From NCBI GenBank assembly GCA_934635385.1, contig CAKTZI010000019.1:7622-71621 (forward strand): a DNA stretch of 64,000 nt. Direction: 5' to 3'. Of the stretch, positions 33,392-41,520 are shown in pieces; position 1 is the stretch's first letter; every line of letters begins with the position of its first letter. Position numbers and translations under genes: made by a program. The notes under the pieces were generated by a model. It worked only from the letters and a program-made list of their open reading frames with translations, was not told where the DNA came from and did no database searches. Source of the stretch: an uncultured Kiritimatiellota bacterium (GTDB lineage: Bacteria > Verrucomicrobiota > Kiritimatiellia > RFP12 > UBA1067).

Positions 33392-33465
33392 GCGCAAGAT
33401 AGGGTAGAAGAAGATTTGGTATGCATGTGGCATTAACACCGAAAAATAAGAAAAGAGAATCCGTC

Positions 33466-35184
33466 ATGTCCTCAACCCTGAAGTCCTTGACCATGCTGTG
33501 TACAGCCGTTGCGCTGCCGGGTGCCGCCGCTTTCGGCGCATCTTCCGCCGCGTCGCACGACCTTGTCATCTACGGCTCGTCGCCGGCCGCGCTGACGGCG
33601 GCCATTGAGGCGCAGCGGCACGGCCGGACGGCCGTCGTCATCTGCCCGGAGACGCGCATCGGCGGCCTCACGACGGGCGGGCTCGGCCAGACGGACATCG
33701 GCAACAAGTCCGCGTTCGGCGGCCTCGCGCGCCAGTTCTACCGCGACGTCGCCTCCTGGTACAAGGATCCCAAGAACTGGAAGTACGAAAGGCGCGCCGA
33801 CTACCTGCCGGACGGACAGTGCGTGGGAACGCAGGGGGACGAGTCGATGTGGACGTTCGAGCCGTCGGCGGCGCTGGCGATCTTGAAACGCTGGGAGCGG
33901 GAGAACGCCCTGGAGATCGTGCGCGGCGAGTACCTAGACCGCGCGAAGGGCGGCGTGACGGTCGCGGACGGGCGCATCGTCTCGTTCCGGACGCTGTCGG
34001 GGCGCACCTTCCGCGGCAAGGTGTTCGTGGACGCGACCTACGAGGGCGACCTCATGGCGGCGGCGGGCGTCTCCTACACGGTCGGGCGCGAGGCGAACGC
34101 GACATACGGCGAGACGATCAGCGGCATCCAGCGGCAATTCTCGACCAACCACCAGATGAATCCGGGCGTGAGCGCCTACGTCAAGGCGGGCGACCCGTCG
34201 AGCGGGCTCCTGCCGGGCGTCGAGCCGGACGTCCCAGACCCCGACGGCGCGGGCGACCGCCGCGTGCAGGCGTACTGCTTCCGCATGTGCCTGACGGACA
34301 ATCCCGAAAATCGCATCCCGTTCGTGAAGCCGGCGAACTACGATCCGCGCGACTACGAGCTGCTGCTGCGCAACCTGGAGGCGATGAATCCAAACGAGTT
34401 CACGAAGCACGCGAAGTGGCCGCACATGTTCATGCCGTGGATCAACTCGCGCATGCCGAACCGCAAGACGGACACGAACAACCGCACGGGCTTCTCCACG
34501 GACTTCATCGGCGGGAGCCGGGACTGGCCGGAGGCGTCCTACGCCGAGCGCGAGAGGATCCTCCAGCGCCACCTCGACTACCAGATGGGGCTCATGTGGA
34601 CGCTCGCGAACAATCCGCGCGTCCCGGAGCCGATCCGCACGCGCGTCGCGCAGTGGGGCACGTGCCGCGACGAGTTCGCGGACGGCCTCGGCCACGGCTG
34701 GCAGCGGCAGCTCTACGTGCGCGAGGCGCGGCGGCTCGTGGGCGAGTACGTGATGACCGAACGCAACTGCCGCGGCACGGTGGTCGCGCCGCGCCCCATC
34801 GCGATGGGGGCCTACGGGATGGACTCGCACAACGTCCGCCGCTACGTCGACGCGCGGGGCTTCGTGCGGAACGAGGGCAACATCGAGGATTACTCCGCGA
34901 ACCTGCCGGGACAGCCCCACAAGCGGTTTGGGCCGTACCCGATCGACTACGGCGCGCTCGTGCCGAAGCGTGGGGAGTGCGCGAACCTGCTCGTGCCGGT
35001 GTGCCTCTCGGCGTCGCACATGGCATTCGGGTCGATCCGCATGGAGCCGGTGTTCTTTGCGCTCGGCCAGGTCGCGGGCGCGGCGGCGGCGCTGGCCGTG
35101 GAGGGCGGCTGCGCCGTGCAGGACGTGCCGTACGAGACGCTCGTTGAGACCCTCCGCCGAGAAAGCTGCGTCACCGGAAAGTAA
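33466..35184 (+). CDS. Secreted FAD-dependent oxidoreductase
   Basis: The 572-residue protein has a signal peptide (about residues 1-26). DLVIYGSSPAALTAAIEAQR is the dinucleotide-binding fold, and IGGLTTGGLGQTDIGNKS is the marker of the FAD-dependent oxidoreductase family common in CAZyme clusters of this bacterial group. FVDATYEGDLMAAAG and the GQVAGAAAALAVEGG C-terminal helix complete the FAD fold. It probably oxidises a sugar or sugar-derived substrate in the periplasm; the substrate is unknown. ATG 33466 is preferred over ATG 33421, because the signal peptide begins there. Confidence 0.8.
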   Translation: MSSTLKSLTMLCTAVALPGAAAFGASSAASHDLVIYGSSPAALTAAIEAQRHGRTAVVICPETRIGGLTTGGLGQTDIGNKSAFGGLARQFYRDVASWYKDPKNWKYERRADYLPDGQCVGTQGDESMWTFEPSAALAILKRWERENALEIVRGEYLDRAKGGVTVADGRIVSFRTLSGRTFRGKVFVDATYEGDLMAAAGVSYTVGREANATYGETISGIQRQFSTNHQMNPGVSAYVKAGDPSSGLLPGVEPDVPDPDGAGDRRVQAYCFRMCLTDNPENRIPFVKPANYDPRDYELLLRNLEAMNPNEFTKHAKWPHMFMPWINSRMPNRKTDTNNRTGFSTDFIGGSRDWPEASYAERERILQRHLDYQMGLMWTLANNPRVPEPIRTRVAQWGTCRDEFADGLGHGWQRQLYVREARRLVGEYVMTERNCRGTVVAPRPIAMGAYGMDSHNVRRYVDARGFVRNEGNIEDYSANLPGQPHKRFGPYPIDYGALVPKRGECANLLVPVCLSASHMAFGSIRMEPVFFALGQVAGAAAALAVEGGCAVQDVPYETLVETLRRESCVTGK

Positions 35185-35235
35185 GCTACCGCATCATTGA
35201 CGGTGGCCGAGTTGAACCGAACGCGGCGTTTATGG

Positions 35236-35241
35236 TATACT
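35236..35241 (+). promoter_or_regulatory. -10 box for the porin operon
   Basis: TATACT at 35236-35241 (TTTATGGTATACTCCGCGCC) has a possible TTGAAC 18 nt upstream. The leader to the ATG at 35316 is about 70 nt, with AAAGGA before the start. Confidence 0.6.
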
Positions 35242-35315
35242 CCGCGCCGTTTTGCCCCGCGTGGGGCGATGACTGGAATTGACGTTCACCTGGGGTGATA
35301 AAAGAAAGGAACCCT

Positions 35316-36260
35316 ATGAATAAGTTGATCAAGGTTGTCGCGGCGCCCGTTTGCGCCGTTTCGCTCTCCGCCGCTGCGGCGGAGGATCCCGTGGATGCCG
35401 ACAAGGCGGCGGCCGAAGCGGCCGAGAAAGAGGCGTCCTCGCCTTTCGAGGCCGGCTTCGACTTCGACTTCCTGAGCGCCTACGTCTGGCGCAATGCCGT
35501 GCAGACCGACGAGCTGGTGATGCAGCCGTGCGTCTGGGCCGACCTTACGTATTTCGAGCCGTTTTGGCTGGGCTTCTCGGTCTGGCAGAACTACGGCCTC
35601 ACCGACCGCCGGCGCGACGTCTACCGCCACGCGCTGGACGAGACGGACTACAACGTGCATCTCGGCGTGACGGCCTGGTCGAGCGCGGACGAGGACTGGT
35701 CGCTCGACCTCGAAGTCGGGCACGACTGGTACACCTACCAGGGCGTGCGCGGCGAAGAGCGCGAGGGGTTCCCGGACGCGCGGGAGGTCTACGTGAAGGC
35801 GACGCTCGCGAATCCGTTCGTGGACGTCTACGGGCAGGTGAGCTACATGTACGGCGACTTCGGCGACTACCTGAAGGCGATGCACTACGAAATCGGCTTC
35901 GCGAAGGAGGTCGCGCTTTGTGACGCGCTGACGCTCGGCGCCGACTGGAACGTCAACTTCGGCGATGGACGCTACCTCTCGTTCCTCTACGGCGACGTCA
36001 ATCCCGTCTACGATGATGCGGAAGAGGACTGGCTGACGGACGGCCCGAATGGCGGTTTCGGCGGCACGACCGTGAAGGTCTACCTGACGTATGACGTCAC
36101 GGACTGGCTGCAGGTCGGCGCGACGATTGCCTATACGGGCCTCCTCAACGGCGACCTGCGCGAGGCCGTCCACACGATGGGGGCCGACGCCTGGTACGGC
36201 TCGGACAGCTACCCGCGCGACCTCCTCTGGGGTGGCCTCTCGCTCAAGCTCTCCTACTGA
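35316..36260 (+). CDS. Outer-membrane beta-barrel protein
   Basis: The 314-residue protein has a signal peptide (about residues 1-22), a short Ala/Glu-rich linker (25-42) and then alternating aromatic beta-strands (FLSAYVWRNAVQTDEL, LGFSVWQNYGL, VYGQVSYMYGDFGDY and so on). The final residues GGLSLKLSY end in an aromatic residue, as outer-membrane barrel proteins do. No specific substrate is visible. It is followed after 3 nt by a response regulator and a sensor kinase gene, so the barrel may be coexpressed with, or sensed by, that system. Confidence 0.75.
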   Translation: MNKLIKVVAAPVCAVSLSAAAAEDPVDADKAAAEAAEKEASSPFEAGFDFDFLSAYVWRNAVQTDELVMQPCVWADLTYFEPFWLGFSVWQNYGLTDRRRDVYRHALDETDYNVHLGVTAWSSADEDWSLDLEVGHDWYTYQGVRGEEREGFPDAREVYVKATLANPFVDVYGQVSYMYGDFGDYLKAMHYEIGFAKEVALCDALTLGADWNVNFGDGRYLSFLYGDVNPVYDDAEEDWLTDGPNGGFGGTTVKVYLTYDVTDWLQVGATIAYTGLLNGDLREAVHTMGADAWYGSDSYPRDLLWGGLSLKLSY

Positions 36261-36263
36261 CCG

Positions 36264-36935
36264 ATGAACGTCCTGATTGTCGAAGACGACCGCGCGCTGG
36301 CGGAGATGGTCGCGAAAGCCCTCGGCGAGAGCGGCTTCGCGACCGTGATTGCCGCCGACGGCGAGGAGGGGCTGCTCTGGCTCAAGGGCAACTCGTTCGA
36401 CGCCGTCATCACGGACGTTATGATGCCGAAGATGGACGGCTTTGCGTTCGTGCGCGCGGTTCGTGCGGCGGGGCTGAACGTGCCGGTGATCGTCCTCTCG
36501 GCCAAGGGCGCGGTGACGGATCGGATTCGCGGACTGGAGATCGGCGCCGACGACTATCTCGCCAAGCCGTTCTCGGTGTCGGAGCTTCTCGCGCGGCTGC
36601 AGGCCGTCCTGCGTCGCGCGTCGGGCCGGAGCGATCCGTCCGCGCTCGTCGTCGGCGAGCTGCGGCTCGACCTCCTGACGCGGCGGCTCACGGTGCGTGG
36701 CGAGCCGGTCGACCTCCAGCCGCTGGAGATGAAGCTCGTCGAGTACCTGATGCGCAACCGGGGGCGCGTCGTGCCGCGCATGACGATCCTGGAGCACGTC
36801 TGGGACTACTCGTTCGATCCGCACACGAATGTCGTCGAGACGCGCGTGAGCCGCCTGCGGGCGAAGCTCGGCGCGCGTTCCGACGGCCAGCCGTTCATCC
36901 GGACGGTCAAGGGGTTCGGCTATGCGATTGACTGA
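36264..36935 (+). CDS. OmpR-family response regulator
   Basis: The 223-residue protein has a receiver domain (residues 1-115): acidic pocket in IVEDD, phosphoryl-acceptor Asp in VITDVMMPKMDG (about residue 51), and Lys in YLAKPF. The C-terminal winged helix (about 128-222) has LEMKLVEYLMRNRGRVV and VVETRVSRLRAKL. The end overlaps the kinase start by 14 nt. Upstream is the barrel protein gene, 3 nt away. It would control that operon or neighbouring CAZyme genes. Confidence 0.93.
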   Translation: MNVLIVEDDRALAEMVAKALGESGFATVIAADGEEGLLWLKGNSFDAVITDVMMPKMDGFAFVRAVRAAGLNVPVIVLSAKGAVTDRIRGLEIGADDYLAKPFSVSELLARLQAVLRRASGRSDPSALVVGELRLDLLTRRLTVRGEPVDLQPLEMKLVEYLMRNRGRVVPRMTILEHVWDYSFDPHTNVVETRVSRLRAKLGARSDGQPFIRTVKGFGYAID

Positions 36936-37896
36936 CGGCTGGTTCCGCCGCGTGCGCTTCCGCCTCGCGGCGATCTTCACGCTGTGCGTCGCGCTCGTCT
37001 CGGGCGCCGTCCTCCTCGGCGTCTACGCCGTCGAGGCGCATGGCGCGGCGCACCACATCTGCGAGGCGTTCGCGGCCGCGCCGGGCCATCTCGGCTTCGT
37101 GGACTACCATGTCGCGCACGTCGGGCGCCTCCTCCTTTGCGCGTGGCTCGTGCTGGTGGCGTGCGCGGCGCTGGCCGGCTACGTCTTCGCGCCGTTCATC
37201 ACGCGCGCGGCGGACGAGGCGATGGAGAACCTCTCGCGGTCGGCGGACGCGATCGCGCACGACCTGAAGGCGCCGCTCACGCGCCTCCGCCTGCGGTGCG
37301 AGATGGCGGTCGCGGACGACGGGCCGGATGCCGCGTTCGCGGCGGACGTGGCCGCCGACGTCGAGGCGATGCTGTCGCTCATCAACGCGCTGCTGGAGAT
37401 CGCTCGTCTCGCGCGCGCCGGGGCGACGCGCGACGAGTCGGTCGACCTGTGCCGGCTTGTGCAGGAGGTCGAGGAGCTGTACCGTCCCGTCGCCGAGGGC
37501 GCCGGACTGGAGCTGTCCGTCTCGCGTCCCGTCGCGCCGCTCGTGCTGAAGGCGCATCGCGGCAAGCTGATGCAGGTCGTCGGCAATCTCGTGGACAACG
37601 CCTTCAAGTACACGCCGCGCGGCGGCAAGGTGTCCGTCTTGCTGCGCAAGGACGGCGCGTCGCTGCTGCTGGAGGTCGCCGACACTGGCGTCGGCATTCC
37701 CACCGAGGCGTTGCCGCACCTGTTCGAGAAGTTCTATCGCGGCAAGAACGCGGACGCGCCCGGCAACGGGCTGGGGCTCGCGCTGGCACAGACGATCGTC
37801 GAAGCCTACGGCGGCACGATCCGCGTCACGTCCGAACCGGAGCGCGGCAGCGTCTTCACCGTCCGTCTGCCGGTCATGGGGCGCGCGTCAGCGTAG
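36922..37896 (+). CDS. Sensor histidine kinase
   Basis: The 324-residue protein has two membrane helices (about residues 12-33 and 66-88) enclosing a short periplasmic loop. The H-box is AIAHDLKAPLTRLR (His about 114). The ATPase motifs are NLVDNAFKYTP (N), DTGVGIP (G1) and GNGLGLALA (G2). The loop has several His (AHGAAHHICEA, DYHVAHV) that could bind metal. It phosphorylates the response regulator encoded just upstream. Confidence 0.92.
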   Translation: MRLTDGWFRRVRFRLAAIFTLCVALVSGAVLLGVYAVEAHGAAHHICEAFAAAPGHLGFVDYHVAHVGRLLLCAWLVLVACAALAGYVFAPFITRAADEAMENLSRSADAIAHDLKAPLTRLRLRCEMAVADDGPDAAFAADVAADVEAMLSLINALLEIARLARAGATRDESVDLCRLVQEVEELYRPVAEGAGLELSVSRPVAPLVLKAHRGKLMQVVGNLVDNAFKYTPRGGKVSVLLRKDGASLLLEVADTGVGIPTEALPHLFEKFYRGKNADAPGNGLGLALAQTIVEAYGGTIRVTSEPERGSVFTVRLPVMGRASA

Positions 37897-38171
37897 CGGA
37901 GGCGCCGTTCTCGTTCACGCAGGGCTTCAGCATGCAATCTCGTGGGGATACAATCTCGTGGGGACAGGCCCCTGAACGGTTCAGATACCCGAACGGTTGA
38001 CGCTGTCTGCTTCGAGTTGTTGCTCGATTGGATGCCAGAAGTTAATGTCTTCCGTTGTCATGACACGGGCGGGCGGAAATGTGGTATAATTCAGTCGTTC
38101 TTTCGCGTGGGTGCGGTTCGCCGTGCGCGCGTGGGAATATGTCGCATTCTATAATTTTATGATAAGAAGAT
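37897..38171 (+). promoter_or_regulatory. Repeat-bearing intergenic region and promoter of the PIN pair
   Basis: At 37936-37969 two units of CAATCTCGTGGGGA occur in tandem, the second continuing into GGGGACAGGCCCC, the element also at 7829 and 62278. A promoter-leader module follows: TATAAT at 38085-38090, in ACACGGGCGGGCGGAAATGTGG context, then the 38-nt hairpin element (38097-38135). The start codon is 38172. No gene is present. Confidence 0.6.
38097..38135 (+). repeat. Hairpin leader element, copy 1
   Basis: GTTCTTTCGCGTGGGTGCGGTTCGCCG and on. The RNA can fold with a UCGCG/CGCGA outer stem and a CGG-UUCG-CCG tip. Copies lie at 38883, 39186, 39919 and 53445. Confidence 0.75.
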
Positions 38172-38621
38172 ATGCGCGTCTATCTGGACAATTGCTGTTA
38201 TAATCGTCCGTTTGATCCTCAAACGGATTTGTGCATCTGTCTGGAGACGATGGCGAAGATGCGTATACAGGCACTGATGAGATCTGGCGAGTGGGAGTAT
38301 GTTTGGTCTGATATCCTCGTTCACGAAGTTGTGCAAAATCCATTTTTAGATCGGCGTGAAATTATTTTGGAATGGATGGATCATGCTTCGGAATACGTTG
38401 AAATGACAGAAGAAGTCATTGCACGAGGCATCGAAATACAGAGGTACGGAATCAAGCCAAAGGATGCGCTTCATCTTGCGTCAGCGGAAAAGGCTGAATG
38501 TGATTTATTTTTCACGACAGACAAGGGGATTTTGAAGAAGCTGGAGTGCATTGGCGATGTTCAAATTGCAAATCCGGCGACCTTTATGATTCAAGGAGGA
38601 GAAGATCATGACAATGAGTAG
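38172..38621 (+). CDS. PIN-domain protein, toxin-like
   Basis: The 149-residue protein begins MRVYLDNCCYNRPFD, with the first PIN Asp in YLDN. HEVVQNPFLD supplies the second acid, and PKDALHLASAE with FFTTDKGILKK supplies the last acidic residues of a metal-dependent ribonuclease. The downstream gene overlaps by 14 nt and encodes a small antitoxin-like protein, so the order is toxin first. The base composition from here to about 49.7 kb is visibly richer in A+T than the CAZyme cluster. Confidence 0.75.
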   Translation: MRVYLDNCCYNRPFDPQTDLCICLETMAKMRIQALMRSGEWEYVWSDILVHEVVQNPFLDRREIILEWMDHASEYVEMTEEVIARGIEIQRYGIKPKDALHLASAEKAECDLFFTTDKGILKKLECIGDVQIANPATFMIQGGEDHDNE

Positions 38622-38844
38622 CAACACGCCTTGCGATGTTGAATTAGGGTCTCGCTGTTTCTGCATCTTGGCACGAGAGGTTGGCCCTGTTGATGCGGAG
38701 CGGTTCATCGCTTATGTCAATCGCGAGCGAATGGACTACACGAAATGGCAGGAAACGCTTTTCGCAGGCCAGACAATTGAAGAGCTTGCCGCTGATGCAA
38801 GGGCGACGGCGGCGCGTGTGCGTCGCCAAAGGGCCATGGCTTGA
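38608..38844 (+). CDS. Small antitoxin-like partner of the PIN protein
   Basis: The 78-residue protein has charged helices and an Arg-rich end (ARATAARVRRQRAMA). FIAYVNRERMDYTKWQETLF is a segment I have no family name for. A strong AGGAGG binding site lies about 9 nt upstream, inside the PIN gene. The overlap of 14 nt with the PIN gene supports a toxin-antitoxin unit. The role is inferred from context. Confidence 0.55.
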   Translation: MTMSSNTPCDVELGSRCFCILAREVGPVDAERFIAYVNRERMDYTKWQETLFAGQTIEELAADARATAARVRRQRAMA

Positions 38845-38882
38845 GGCGTAGAAAGCTTTTCGCCTTATGTTCCGCTTCAGTT

Positions 38883-38923
38883 GTTCTTTCGCGTGGGATC
38901 GGTTCGCTGTGTGCGCGAGAGAG
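38883..38923 (+). repeat. Hairpin leader element, copy 2, diverged
   Basis: GTTCTTTCGCGTGGGATCGGTTCGCTGTG and on, with no TATAAT in front of this copy. The sequence AGAGTTCGAGAACTGATTCGGGTGTCAAG right after it (38929-38958) also follows copy 4 (39965-39993). Confidence 0.7.
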
Positions 38924-39018
38924 GCAGATAGAGTTCGAGAACTGATTCGGGTGTCAAGTGAAACGTGATGCGCCCGCTTGCACCAGAGCAGTATGCCAAA
39001 CGACAAGGACGTCGCAAC

Positions 39019-39132
39019 ATGGCGAATCTACCGTATGTCGAGAAGGTTCAGTGCGTTATTGAAATGCAAAAACGCATGGTTCCGATTTATGCCAGACGCG
39101 GAATCGTGATTAAGCCGTGGCCTGCAATTTGA
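39019..39132 (+). CDS. Possible 37-residue peptide
   Basis: ATG 39019 opens 37 codons (MANLPYVEKVQCVIEMQ...) ending at TGA 39130-39132. It lies between repeat copies 2 and 3 and may be the rest of a decayed DUF-type gene. No ribosome binding site is obvious and no family is recognised. Confidence 0.25.
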   Translation: MANLPYVEKVQCVIEMQKRMVPIYARRGIVIKPWPAI

Positions 39133-39173
39133 TGTGTTGAATCCTGCCGCGACACGGGCGGAAGGAAATATGG

Positions 39174-39226
39174 TATACTTCAATTGTTCTTTCGCGTGGG
39201 TGCGGTTCGCCGTGCGCGCGCGAGGG
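39174..39226 (+). promoter_or_regulatory. Promoter plus hairpin leader element, copy 3
   Basis: TATACT at 39174-39179 is preceded by GACACGGGCGGAAGGAAATATGG, matching the 38.1-kb module. The hairpin element at 39186-39226 follows directly. A strong GGAGGAGG binding site then precedes the ATG at 39239. Confidence 0.7.
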
Positions 39227-39238
39227 GAGGAGGCCATC

Positions 39239-39574
39239 ATGAGCAACCGAGAGTTAGATCGTCGAATAGAGTATCTTGTGACTTGCGTGGGAGATTTTGC
39301 TGCGCAGCATGCCATGATGCCGTCCGAAGCGTATCTCTTCCTCGAAAAGCATCATGGGCTTGATTTCCTTTCCGAGTACTATGATGTTGAACATTCGCAG
39401 TCGATTCAGACGGCGGTTGATGACATGACGGAGGTCTGCTGTCGGCATGGGGGTGTGATAGCAAGACCCTTTATCATGGAAGTAACGAGGCGTTTGAAGT
39501 CCCTGTCTTGTCGAAATGTAGAAACTGACGACGCAGTATTCGTTTCATACGCGAGAGGCCTTGCGGCTACTTAA
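39239..39574 (+). CDS. DUF3791-like small protein
   Basis: The 111-residue protein matches the DUF3791 pattern: LDRRIEYLVTCVGDFAAQH, PSEAYLFLEKHHGLDFLSEY and DVEHSQSIQTAVDDM (residues 5-70), with an extra helical C-terminus. DUF3791 proteins are often next to DUF3990 or similar partners and behave like components of toxin-antitoxin-type modules; the exact role is not settled. Another small protein gene follows 17 nt later. Confidence 0.65.
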   Translation: MSNRELDRRIEYLVTCVGDFAAQHAMMPSEAYLFLEKHHGLDFLSEYYDVEHSQSIQTAVDDMTEVCCRHGGVIARPFIMEVTRRLKSLSCRNVETDDAVFVSYARGLAAT

Positions 39575-39591
39575 GTTCCGAGAGGTGCGTT

Positions 39592-39798
39592 ATGTCTGAT
39601 CTTCAGAAGCAGATGATAGAGTTATCGACGATAGACTTGGTTCATGCGGTCGTAATTGCCAGAAAGGTCTCTCCGGCGGAAGCGATGGGGATTGTCTACA
39701 AGTCGTCGTTCTTTAAACTGCTTCAAGATCCTGAAACCGGGCTTTACCGTGAATCTAAGGCCTATCTCTTGAAGCGGTTCAATCAGGAGTTTGCATAA
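39592..39798 (+). CDS. Small DUF3791-like protein, operon partner
   Basis: The 68-residue helical protein, with IDLVHAVVIARKVSPAEAMG and SSFFKLLQDPETGLYRESKAYL, has a layout like the DUF3791 fold but shorter. It is preceded by GAGAGGTG 6 nt before the ATG and by the DUF3791-like gene. The partner role is inferred. Confidence 0.5.
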   Translation: MSDLQKQMIELSTIDLVHAVVIARKVSPAEAMGIVYKSSFFKLLQDPETGLYRESKAYLLKRFNQEFA

Positions 39799-39906
39799 GA
39801 CGAATCACGGATTCCCGAAATCGAATTGGGTATGTACGTCGGTTGACATCGACTGGCCAGTTTGATTCGCTGAATGCCGCCGCGACACGGGCGGGCGGAA
39901 ATGTGG

Positions 39907-39960
39907 TATAATTCGGTTGTTCTTTCGTGTGGGCGCGGTTCGCCATGCGCGCGCGAGGGG
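39907..39960 (+). promoter_or_regulatory. Promoter plus hairpin leader element, copy 4
   Basis: TATAAT at 39907-39912 lies in the same GACACGGGCGGGCGGAAATGTGG context as copy 1. The hairpin element follows at 39919-39960. No gene follows directly; the tail resembles that after copy 2. This may be a promoter module left behind after loss of its gene, or it may drive the stretch up to the CARF gene. Confidence 0.65.
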
Positions 39961-40079
39961 CAGAATAGAGTTCGAGAACTGATTCGGGCGTCAAGCGACT
40001 TCGTGTGCGCCGACATCCGTTTCCACCCTTGGACACCGTAATCAATTTGCAACTGCAAAGCGATCGTCGCGAGAAACCT

Positions 40080-40209
40080 GAGAAATTTCTAAAGAGGCGA
40101 TACTTAGCAGGAAGCGCAAGTGCGCTTCCTCTCTTCGTATTTCTCTTATGGCAATCTCAGGGCCTCTCGCGAAATGCAAAGGGAGGCTTTCTTTTTGTGT
40201 CAGATTGCC
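40080..40209 (+). ncRNA. Stack of perfect hairpins upstream of the CARF operon
   Basis: A perfect 9-bp stem AGGAAGCGC/GCGCTTCCT (40109-40117 and 40122-40130) with an AAGT loop is followed by a nested pair. Its outer stem is GGCAATCT/AGATTGCC (40150-40157 and 40202-40209) and its inner stem GCCTC/GAGGC (40162-40166 and 40183-40187), followed by TTTCTTTTT (40188-40196). The inner hairpin with T-run looks like a terminator. The whole could be a small RNA or an attenuator before the operon. Confidence 0.4.
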
Positions 40210-40294
40210 AAGCGGTGCGTAAGGGATGCGCCGTCTGGAACGCCGCCGAGCGGAAGTCGCATCACACAGGGGCGGCAAGGTAGAGACTGACAGG

Positions 40295-41452
40295 ATGGTG
40301 AGGATGAAGACTGGGCAAATCCTGAAACGGACTGTTCTTGTTGCGGGTATGGGGACATCGCCCGCCGTCTTGACCGAGACCGTATGGGCGTTGGCACACC
40401 AAAAGCCATCGGTTGTGCCAGACGAGATCGTCGTGTTGACGACGAGACCGGGCAAGGACAAGTTGTGCCACGAGATCTTTGAGGGCCGGCCGAACGTATG
40501 GGAACGGATGTGTGAGTCGTTGCGTAACGAAAAGATTGACATAGAGGGCAGACTGGTCTTCGGAGACACGTCCATACGCGTGATGCCCGATGCGCAAGGA
40601 AATGGCATCGACGATCTCCGTTCTGTTGAAGATAATCTAAGGGCTGCCGATTTCATGCTCCAGCAGTTGCGCCAGTATACGGAATCGTCTGACACGGTGG
40701 TTCTTGCATCCATTGCAGGAGGACGCAAGACGATGAGTGCTTTGCTTTTTTCGAGCATGACGCTCTTGGGGCGCGAAGATGACAAGGTGTTTCACGTTTT
40801 GCTGCCTTCAGAATTTGAGGGTGGCGTCGAGCCTCCGATGTTCTATCCCGTTGGAGGCGTCACCTATGTCAATCGGCTGACTGGCAAGAAGTATAAGGGC
40901 GACAGCTTCCGCAGTGAGCTATTTGAAGTCCCCTTTGTCCGCATGCGTGGCTGGTATCTGGAGAAGTTCAAGTCGATTCCACCATCCTATCGCACACTTG
41001 TCTCAAGGCTTCAGACGGTTGCGCCGCCGGCGGTGTCCTACCCAGAGATCGAGATTGATGCCTGGAATGGATGGGTGACACTCAATGGACAGCAGGTAGC
41101 CATGAGCCGTCCATGCTTTGCCTTGTTGATTTGGTTGGCGAGTGGGGGTGAGGCGCGCGACTGCCATTCTCGATTGCTGACGGCCCATAGGGCGAGAGGC
41201 GTGGGCAGATGCGATTGGTTGGCATCCTTTCAGGACAGCCCGCTTTTTAACAACGAATCCGACACCGAGGATGTCTACAAGACGATGTCATATTTGCGCA
41301 CTAAATTGAAAAACGCCGGGTTTTCGGATGTCGAGTCGCTTGTTCCGCAACGTGGCAAAGCCGTGATGTTCCCAATTTCACGTATCAAATGGCGGAATGT
41401 TCAGAGATTCGTGGATATCTGCGGATGTCTTTTATCACGAAAGGAGGGCTGA
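40295..41452 (+). CDS. CARF / NE0113-family (CRISPR ring-nuclease-like) protein with C-terminal winged helix
   Basis: The 385-residue protein starts with TVLVAGMGTSPAVLTETVWA and PDEIVVLTTRPGK. LVFGDTSIRVM, DLRSVEDNLRAADFML and the hallmark SIAGGRKTMSALLFSSMTLL follow (to about residue 160). This is the NE0113/TIGR02584 family of CRISPR-associated Rossmann (CARF) proteins, which bind or cleave cyclic oligoadenylates. Residues about 255-370 look like a winged-helix domain (GWVTLNGQQVAMSRPCFALLI ... TMSYLRTKLKNAG). So it could be a ligand-sensing transcription factor or ring nuclease. No CRISPR array or cas gene is in the window. ATG 40304 is an alternative start. It leads a six-gene operon. 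Confidence 0.75.
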   Translation: MVRMKTGQILKRTVLVAGMGTSPAVLTETVWALAHQKPSVVPDEIVVLTTRPGKDKLCHEIFEGRPNVWERMCESLRNEKIDIEGRLVFGDTSIRVMPDAQGNGIDDLRSVEDNLRAADFMLQQLRQYTESSDTVVLASIAGGRKTMSALLFSSMTLLGREDDKVFHVLLPSEFEGGVEPPMFYPVGGVTYVNRLTGKKYKGDSFRSELFEVPFVRMRGWYLEKFKSIPPSYRTLVSRLQTVAPPAVSYPEIEIDAWNGWVTLNGQQVAMSRPCFALLIWLASGGEARDCHSRLLTAHRARGVGRCDWLASFQDSPLFNNESDTEDVYKTMSYLRTKLKNAGFSDVESLVPQRGKAVMFPISRIKWRNVQRFVDICGCLLSRKEG

Positions 41453-41520
41453 AATGTGGTATCCTATTCGCCGTCATGCGGAGATCAGGCCTGAAGCCGC
41501 CTTTCAAGGAGGACGCGCCC

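Noticed and set aside
38085..40000. Integron cassette array with attC sites
   Set aside because: Small genes separated by a repeated hairpin resemble cassettes, but the repeat lacks the conserved core site sequences and several copies carry promoters. No integrase is seen.
40080..40310. CRISPR array linked to the CARF gene
   Set aside because: The hairpins are not regularly spaced identical repeats, and no spacer-repeat pattern occurs here or elsewhere in the window.
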